Source: Myoxocephalus aenaeus
Lineage: Eukaryota > Chordata > Actinopteri > Perciformes > Cottidae
Assembly: GCA_038501785.1 (NCBI GenBank)
Contig: JBAMJR010000196.1
Location: 749,501 to 813,500, forward strand
Reading direction: 5' to 3'
Length of the DNA stretch: 64,000 nucleotides
Under the pieces are notes generated by a model. It made no database searches, was not told where the DNA came from, and saw only the letters and a program-made list of their open reading frames with translations. Both the position numbers and the translations under genes were made by a program. Shown here in pieces: positions 56,519-64,000 of this stretch. How positions within the stretch are numbered: position 1 is the first letter of the stretch; every line of letters starts with the position of its first letter.

Positions 56519-58922
56519 TCAGTCAGAGGATCTGGCAAGCGGTGAATTATTATAAAGTCTTAACACTTGGAGGTCTGGGGGTCAATTTCTTGATTTTTCT
56601 TGATTTTACATACTTTTTAAATTCCCCTTTTTAAAGTCACTAGCATATGATACATAATCATGTGTTGTATATCAAAAAATACAGAACAATCTCAGCTATC
56701 TATATAATGAGGCACCATTGTCCCAAAGGCACAAGTGTAAATATGAAAATATGACTAAAGCTGAAAAATGTTATCTTGATTTTGGAAATGTCTCATATTT
56801 GTTGTGAAAACATAACTTTACTCCGGTGGGATATCGGTTTTGGTGATGGAAATTGGTTTACCAAAGGTCTTAGGTTCACAAAAGCAGTGGAATATATGAA
56901 TAAAATGGTAGACACATGTAATTTAATGTCTAAAACCAAATTTATTATTATATGGTGGGGATGATGAGCTGTGGCTGGCTTTGTGGCCTGCTAGGTGATG
57001 TGTTCAGGCAGGCAGACGGACAGGGAGGCTGCTGCAGCGATGCTGCATGTTGTCCTCTGGACCCTCACAGCTCTGAATCCACTCTGTAAAATACATTAAT
57101 ACAGTCAGTATGAGTTCACTGTAAGAAAGTTAACGGTGATAGGGACAACAGTTGATTATGCACCGTTCAGTCATAGACACGGAAGATAACAGCCAACACG
57201 GAACTATTTAGTGACGCGCTAACCGCTACGAAGCTCTCGTCAACACACAAGTTATGTTATTTACTGTCTTACAAACATATAATGGAGGTCCAACACTACT
57301 GGTCGTACTATGTTCACTGTAACAAGTTAACGTGATAGAGACAACAATTGATTATTCCCCGTTCAGTCATATATACGGAAGATAACAGCCAAAACGGCAC
57401 TGTGTACTGACGTGCTAACCGCTACGAAGCTCTCGTCAACACACACGTTATTTACTGTCTTACAAACATATAATGGAGGTCCAGCACTACTGGTCGTACT
57501 ATGTTCACTGTAACAAGTTAACGTGATAGATTCAACAATTGATTACTCACCGTTCAGTCTCACAGAAACGCTGTGGCCAGCTATCTGGCCCGTTAGCTCC
57601 GTCTAGCTCCTGTTAGTGAATCCTTCAGGCTCTGAAGCTGCGTCGTCTGTCCCCTCCAATATAGCTCTGCTCAGGACTCTTTGCTTGGCACCTTCTAACT
57701 CACAGTGAAGCTTTGCACGCCTCATACATGTCCATGTTTAGATGCTCAGACGCGGAAGTGGAAACCATATCCGCCAGATTTTTAACCATATTTATGTGAC
57801 GTATTATTGTGATGATTATAATTGTATTAAACATTTAGACACCTGGTTTAACGCTTCGACGCGGGCGCCGACCTCAGAGGGTTAATGCCGTAGGCAGGAA
57901 TGTTCTCCTGTAGCGGTCCTTGTTGCAGCAGAGCGTGAGGAATCTCTTGGAGAAAGTGCTCCGCTGACCCTGCAGTAGGTGGTGGAGAGGGTGGTCCGGG
58001 TTGTCCAATATGGACAATAGTTTCTTCAGCGTCCTCCTCTCCATCATCGGCTGCAAGCAGGAGTTTCTGGAACAGGTGGTGGAGCCGGCTTTCTTAACTA
58101 GCTTATTAAGTTTGTTGGTGTCACCGGCTCCAATGCTGCTCCAATGCTGCTTCCCCTGCAGACAATGGCGAAGTACAGGGCACTGTCCACAACCGACTGG
58201 TAGAACATCTCCAGCATCTTGCTGCACACATTGAAGGATCGAAGCTTCCTCAGGAAAAAGAGTCGACTCATCCTCTTCTTGTAGACAGCGTTGATGTTGG
58301 CCTTCCAGTTCAGTCGGCTGTCGATGGAAACACCCAGGTACCTGTACTCCTCCACCATGTCCACGTCCTCTCCAAGAACACTCAGAGGACTCGGAGCCCT
58401 CGCCTTCCTCCTGAAGTCGACCACCATCTCTCTGGTCTTGGTCACATTCAGAAGCAGGTGATTCTCTCCGGCCCACTCCACAAAGTCACTCACCACTGCC
58501 CTGTACTCCTCCTCCCGTCCATCCCTAATACACCCGACCACTGCAGAGTCATCAGAGTACTTCTGCAGATGGCATGACTCCGTGTTGTACTGGAAGTCCG
58601 TGGTGTACAGGGTGAACAGGAAGGGAGACAGAACAGTTCCCTGTGGGGCTCCAACATCACTGACCACTGTTTCAGACAGCACACGGCCCATTCTGACAAA
58701 CTGTGGTCTACCTGTGAGGTAGTCAGTGATCCAGGAGATGGTGGACGAGTCTACCCCAACCACCCGGAGCTTCTCACTCAGTAGCATTGGTTGGATGGTG
58801 TTAAATACACTGGAGAAGTCAAAGAAAGTGACTCTCACAGAGACACCGGTTCCATCCAGGTGTGACGGAGCTCGTTGCAGCAGGTAGATGATGGCGTCGT
58901 CTTTTGGTCGGAATTCTGACAT
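56519..58922 (-). pseudogene. L2-type ORF2 (reverse transcriptase and C-terminus), split and frameshifted
   Basis: Frame 58922-58098 starts MSEFRPKDDAIIYLLQRAPS and has VTFFDFSSVFNTI, GAPQGTVLSPFLF and KYSDDSAVVG; SDD (about 58548-58556) stands where most relatives have ADD. It then shows LGVSIDSRLNW and KMLEMFYQSVVDSALYFAIV. A frame change near 58150 leads to TNKLNKLVKKAGS and RRTLKKLLSILDN and on to RRTFLPTA, cut by the piggyBac insertion at 57882. After the insertion the frame resumes at 56560 as RLYNNSPLARSSD and stops at 56519-56521. The protein copies the LINE RNA into target DNA; here it is inactive. Confidence 0.85.
56564..57881. mobile_element. piggyBac-type MITE C (1318 bp) with TTAA duplication
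   Basis: CACTTGGAGGTCTGGGGGTC at the left, GGCGCCGACCTCAGAGGG at the right, between TTAA at 56560-56563 and 57882-57885. The interior repeats a block around CACTGTAACAAGTTAACGTG twice (about 57318 and 57503). No transposase. It interrupts the C-terminal codons of the L2-type ORF2, and both halves of the LINE frame are readable at the junctions. Confidence 0.88.
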
Positions 58923-58960
58923 CTGGGCGAAGCAGTCGGCACTTGGAGGGTTCAGGACGG

Positions 58961-59613
58961 CGCGTATTTATATATCATATTATACTGAATATTATTATAT
59001 GATATATATTAATATACTGAATTCTATGAATAAGATGTCCTTATTATGTCAGTGTTGGAATAAATAATAAAAATGTAAAGTAGTAATGCGTTGTTTTTTT
59101 GCATTGAATCATACTAGGATGTTTGCTGAAATTGATTGGCTAGACCTACCCAAAAAAGAATCCACCAGCCGCCATTGTTAGCCAGGCCTGTTTATGATAG
59201 AACAAACAACCACACTTTGGTGTTTAAGGCCCAACACTACAGCGAGCAGATGTTTTGGGGAAATTAAGGGGATTCTTTTTCTTTTTCTTTTTCATACTAT
59301 ATATATGTGAGGTGTTTTTAAGAGTTGCTGCTGTCTGAAGAACCATCGGGCTGACAGCCACAGACAGGAAGTCAGCCAGTAATGACAGAGGCTAACCCAT
59401 TGTTCTTTGGAGTCTTTTCATGGGATTTATTGATTATAAGAACAAAATATGAATAGAATAACACCTTTAGGCAGACCAAAAATATAAATATTGGATCAAA
59501 TATTAAGATATTTTGTGTCGGAAATAAGAAAACAGAAATGAGGACGAAAACAAAGAGATAAACAGTGACAGACTGTTGGAGAGTTGCTGAATTCCCCTGA
59601 TTACCGACACACC

Positions 59614-59693
<80 letters not shown>

Positions 59694-59834
59694 GACACAA
59701 AGAAACAGTGATTTGATGTTTAATGTGAGGAGCACATGAACCCCAGAGGCCCGATGAGCTGAGGGGATTTGAAGTCTTTGTGTCTGTAAACTCAGTGAGG
59801 CTGTTGGGAAAACAGAAAGCCAGGAGCTAAGACT

Positions 59835-59893
<59 letters not shown>

Positions 59894-60632
59894 TACAGTA
59901 GAATATACTAGAAACACCAGAATTGAAATGGATGAGACTATAAACTTAGAGTTTACTTAGTCTGAAGAAGGATTGTCTCAACACATGAAGGAACATTTAA
60001 CATCAACACATCTGGAGATACAAGGTTTTACCTGGACAGGTAGTAACGAGAGCTGTCAGACGAATGGAGTAAAAAGTGCAATATTTACCTTTGAGATGTA
60101 GTACAGTAAAAAGTACAATATTTACCTTATGACCTGTAGTGGTGTACTAAAGTACTTAGAGGGAATGTACTTCCATGAGAATGGTTACAACCTTCGTGGA
60201 CTTTTGTTCTAAATCTAAAAACATCTGACACATTATTTTCTTTATAAAAGACCAAATTAACTGTCTTGTTTCTTGACTCGTCGACTCTGATCCGGTTGCA
60301 GCTGCTTCAGCGTCAGGCTGGTTGTGTTGGGCAGCTCCCAGTCTCAGCCCAACCTTTTACTGAATAAACAAAGGCGTATGAAAACAATAATACAACAATA
60401 TTGATTTGAGGAAAGATGTCAGCTCTGAGCGTGATGCTGACAGTGATGCTGCTTTGTTTCAGCCGAACAAAGCAGAGAGCAGCAGCATCAGCTGTCTGAT
60501 TAGCATGGGAAACAAAAGCACACACTCCGCAGTCATTGTCTTTATTAGCGTGCTGTTGTCTTGTTGTAATGACACCTAGACGCAAACAGGAGGATGCGTT
60601 CTCACACTGTGACAATGACAGACAGCCACACA

Positions 60633-60694
<62 letters not shown>

Positions 60695-60994
60695 ATTACA
60701 GTGATATGTGAGGCCGATAGCATGTTTTTGGTCCAGAGTGAGACATTGCCACAACCTGACAAAGATAGGACAAAGTTTTCACTTGGTTCGTGACAGTGTT
60801 CGTTTTTAGTTTTAATCTCTTGATTAAAAGGTTTCAGTCACGTTCTAATCAGTGTGTTAGTGTTTAAGTCACATCTTCATTGTTCATTTTTAATTTAATG
60901 TCTTTTAGTATTTCTGGGGACTTCTGGTGCTCAAAGACCCAAAACTAATACTGGAGAGCAACATCTCTTCCCCTGTAGATCGTCTTCAGTGCTT
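58961..60994. other. No gene; CA arrays and anonymous sequence
   Basis: (CA)n at 59613-59691, 59838-59888 and 60632-60690. AAGTA-step remnants lie at 60060-60170. The remaining sequence has no motif I recognise. Confidence 0.6.
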
Positions 60995-61340
60995 CTCTCT
61001 TGATTTATTCCCTCAGTAAACATTGTAAACATGAGTTTATGTCTCAATCTCTAGTTTCAAGTCTTCTTCAATACAGCATGATGTGCATTTAGTAAATTAT
61101 GGTCATTTAGAGTCAAACAGACCATAAAGCAGGGGATGCTTTAGGGCGGGGCTACGAGGTGATTGACAGGTCGACGCCAGAGCCGTTTACGGTGTCTCTA
61201 CGTCGCTCCTCCTCAGTCCTAATATGGTCACTTCCTGTTCACTGGTTGCAAAAAAAAAAAAAGATGGCGACGGACAAATCGTCGAACTGGAGGCTTCAAA
61301 ACTTCAGTCCACAAACCAACGAGTGACGTCACCATGACTA
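60995..61340 (+). repeat. Dispersed teleost repeat, copy 3
   Basis: TTTATTCCCTCAGTAAACAT, CATGAGTTTATGTCTCAATC and CCATAAAGCAGGGGATGCTT in the same order as copy 1, and continuing into CGGGGCTACGAGGTGATTGA and ACTTCAGTCCACAAACCAAC with an A13 run. Confidence 0.7.
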
Positions 61341-62118
61341 CGTCCTCTTCTTATACAAAATCCGTGATGCAGCCGTTCAATCTCAGATTAACATGAAACG
61401 ACTCGTGCCTCTTCTTCATCATCATTATCCACAATGAATCTCACTGTGACGTGGGTTCTCTTGTGTGTCTGAAAGGTCGACGTCTAAATAAGTCAAAGTG
61501 TGACAGGAGCTAACAGATGTTTTATGGAGTACTTGTTGGACCGCGTGGACTCGGACTCCCTCTTTCATTCCTTCAAACAGCTTCTCTAAAAGTTCTACAT
61601 ATATAGACTCATGTCATGTTTTGTCCCTTTGAGCACCACAGGCCGAGTCCCATGAAAAGAAAGCAGACATCTCTACGGACGGTATCTCCAACACTCAGCA
61701 ACTAAAACCCAAACTATCTAGATGGATGAATAACACCACAGGTTACAGGAGAAACATGTGTTTAAATAGCACATGTCCCTTTAAATAAAGTACTTACTTA
61801 GAGCCACAACTTCAAGAGTCAATAAATGTGGTGCTGTAACAACTACAATATTTTTGTCTGAGTAGAAGAAGAAAGTAGCAGGAAATGGAAATAAACTGTT
61901 AAAACTGTACTGAAGTACAATGCTTGAGTAAATATACTAAATAAAGCTGACAATGAATGAAAAAAAGGTGTTATGCCAACAAGGTCATTTATTTCACAAC
62001 TAAAGATTTGGAAAAAGAAGCTGAAACAAGAATTCAAATGCATTTTGCACTGCAGAAAAAACAAAATCTTACAGTAAACGAGTGTTTTCCTCCCGTCATC
62101 TCTTCACAGAGACTCCTG

Positions 62119-62119
<1 letters not shown>
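61341..62119. other. No gene seen
   Basis: Anonymous sequence with an AAGTA-step hAT-like remnant at 61780-61940. Confidence 0.5.

Positions 62120-62214
<95 letters not shown>
62120..62214. repeat. (GT)n microsatellite of about 95 bp
   Basis: Pure GT repeat; open frames across it are artefacts. Confidence 0.95.
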
Positions 62215-62217
<3 letters not shown>

Positions 62218-62369
62218 TTGCAGATGAAGGTGGCATCAAAGACAATCACAAATCGAGTTGAAGTCTCGCGTAGCGGGACTGTTTTAGAGGAGCAGGGGTT
62301 TGTGGGTAAACATGCTGATTCTGTTGGAAGTAAAACATATTGTTAAAGCACATTGAGAGAGAGTTTTAT

Positions 62370-62935
62370 ATTTCTTCTATCGTTTATGTGTCATCATGTT
62401 TTATGTTTGTTTTATTGTTAATGTGTCGTTATGTTTCATGCTTGGTTGTATTGTTTATGTGTCGTTATGTTTAATTTTTGTGTTTCATGTTCATGTGTAA
62501 CGTTTATGTGTCGTTATTTTTCATGTTTTTGTAATGTTTATGTGTCGTTATGTTTCATGTTTGGTTTTATTGTTTATGTGTCTTGTTTCATGTTTTTTTT
62601 ATCGTTTATGTGTCGTTGTGTTTCATGTTTGTTGTATCGTTTATGCGTCAATATGTTTCATGTTTGGTTTTCTTGTTCATGTGTCGTTATGTTTCATGTT
62701 TTTTTGTAATGTTTATGTGTCGTTATGTTTCATGCTTGGTTGTAACGTTTATGTGTCGTTATGTTTCATGTTTGTTGTATCGTTTATGCGTCGTTATGTT
62801 TCATGTTTGGTTTTATTGTTTATGTGTTGTTATGTTTCATGTTTGTTGTATCGTTATGTGTCATTATGTACTCATTTTTGGTTGTAACGTTTATGTGTTG
62901 CTATGTTTCATGTTTGTTGTATCATTTCATGTTAT
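62370..62935 (+). repeat. Minisatellite with a 36-bp unit, about 15 copies
   Basis: The unit contains TTTATGTGTCGTTATGTTTC and a variable TTGGTTTTATTG or TTGTTGTATCG part. Copies differ by substitutions and small indels. Because 36 is divisible by three, frames stay open and translate as 12-residue repeats (MFHVWFYCLCVV-like); these are not regarded as genes. Confidence 0.9.
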
Positions 62936-63602
62936 TGAATTGTGTTGCAAGTAAACAAGTCTCTCCTGAATATTCTCCGTCCGCCGGTCGGAGGTTTGGA
63001 TGTCGTGTCGGTGTGGTAATAAATCTGATAAGAGATCCCGTAAGTGCTTTAAACTATGTGCTTTGTTTGTGTTCCAGGTTTGACAGGAACACAAAAATTT
63101 GAAAATACCAGCACATCATAATAATTACTTCATGTTAATGTGGCTTCCTGCAGAGATGTGATACATTTAATAATGCCAGAAGCAGCTGGACGTATTCATT
63201 GTCCTGACACTTTCTGACATTGAGCTTCTCTTTGTGAAAAAAGGCAACGCGTCCACAAACTGGATTTAATGTGTCGATGGCCAACACATACAATAGTACT
63301 GTAATATTAATCTTTTAAACATACAGGTAGATTCATTTTCTGCATGTTTGAGGATATTTTGTCCAAACTGTTTGGACAAATGTTTTAGATTTGTTCCTTT
63401 TTCTTTCTTTGGTGGTCTAAGATCTTAAATAGAAATGACAAAAGGTTTTAATAGATCTTAATGACTACTTATTATATTTTCTCTATTTATTTTATATCAG
63501 TAGAATGTATTCAGACAATGAATGAACATATAAGTTTAGTTTAAATTATTTCATAGAAATAATACAAGTATATTTCCCAAATAAAGACATCTTATAAGTA
63601 AA

Positions 63603-63635
<33 letters not shown>

Positions 63636-64000
63636 AATTAAAAAAAACAAATTGAAATAAAAAAGACAAAACACATTTTAATTTGACAATTTTAAAAACA
63701 AAACACAAAAAGAACATTATTTTAAACTATATATCCTTGTATTAAATATTTGTATTTAATTATTTAATTAATTAATTTTTATATTAGTTAATTAAAGATG
63801 ATTAATGCTAAATAAATTTTCCACCATTGAAATGCAGAAATGTGCTCTACATATTAGGTATTTTGCTTTTTTGGCCCCCCTTCATTATTTTATGCATGTT
63901 TCTGATTTTATCTGTTAACTTCTTAAGACGAGTCTTAACTTTAAACTTTTCCTTAAATATAATACCAGAGATTAGTTTCTCAGTTCCTTTTTTCAAGTTT
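62936..64000. other. No gene seen; A/T-rich with (AAT)n
   Basis: (AAT)n at 63606-63634, otherwise A/T-rich anonymous sequence to the window edge. Confidence 0.6.

Larger units (their letters stand above)
56125..58960 (-). mobile_element. L2-type LINE, 3' half, interrupted by a piggyBac MITE
   Basis: Minus strand from about 58960 (5' truncated) to a tail of GAAT units at 56125-56146. It holds most of the reverse transcriptase and the ORF2 C-terminus. The 3' region includes TTTATTAATCCCCGAGGGGA read on the plus strand, a motif shared by fish L2-type LINE tails, and an expanded (TAA)n. It may be the same family as the fragment at 1-1260, which supplies the opposite (5') end. Confidence 0.85.

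Overview
The window looks like intergenic or intronic nuclear DNA of a ray-finned (teleost) fish. The evidence is very long CA/TG arrays, L2-, Rex- and Tx1/L1-type LINEs, BEL/Pao and endogenous-retrovirus copies, hAT, piggyBac, PIF/Harbinger-like and Tc1/mariner-like DNA transposons, spliced introns and no prokaryotic gene organisation. I find no intact single-copy host gene, no tRNA or rRNA gene and no CRISPR array. Nearly all coding potential is transposon-derived, and most of it is broken.

Layout. 1-1.26 kb: 5' part of an L2-type LINE (minus strand) that has landed in an exon. 1.26-6.6 kb: a minus-strand, multi-exon gene cassette of a repeated uncharacterised fish family (five well-defined coding exons, 2041-4110), with a CpG-rich 5' end and a terminal-repeat-like end at about 6594; it is probably part of a large DNA transposon. 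6.6-12.5 kb: consecutive copies of one PIF/Harbinger-like repeat, interrupted by a Tx1/L1 3' end and by a 1227-bp solo LTR with a 4-bp target duplication. 12.5-22.6 kb: a deep nest in which an ACTTG-rich inverted repeat holds a TIR element, which holds a BEL/Pao retrotransposon, which holds a hAT MITE and a Harbinger MITE; a piggyBac MITE sits beside them. 25.5-30 kb: another piggyBac MITE carrying a DD37E Tc1-like transposon and a second hAT MITE. 30-34.6 kb: microsatellites, dispersed repeats and one high-complexity stretch that could be a conserved non-coding element. 34.6-40.5 kb: a Rex/L2-type LINE interrupted by a Tx1/L1 LINE, itself carrying a PIF-like element, an LTR-like block and a piggyBac end.

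42.7-50.2 kb: a 7.47-kb endogenous retrovirus on the minus strand with two 566-bp LTRs that appear identical, a 4-bp target duplication, a short gag, almost no pol and an env with gamma-type motifs but three reading-frame breaks; it lies inside a MITE. 51.5-53.0 kb: a hAT element with a perfect 8-bp duplication. 54.8-55.9 kb: a decayed hAT transposase and a foldback element. 56.1-59.0 kb: the 3' half of an L2-type LINE interrupted in ORF2 by a piggyBac MITE. 59-64 kb: microsatellites, a third copy of a dispersed repeat and a 36-bp minisatellite.

The elements do not act together as a pathway. Their relation is stratigraphic: target duplications and interrupted reading frames give a relative order of insertion. 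The most unusual items are the spliced gene cassette at the left edge, the ERV whose LTRs look new while its coding region is broken, and the five-level nest at 12.5-22.6 kb.
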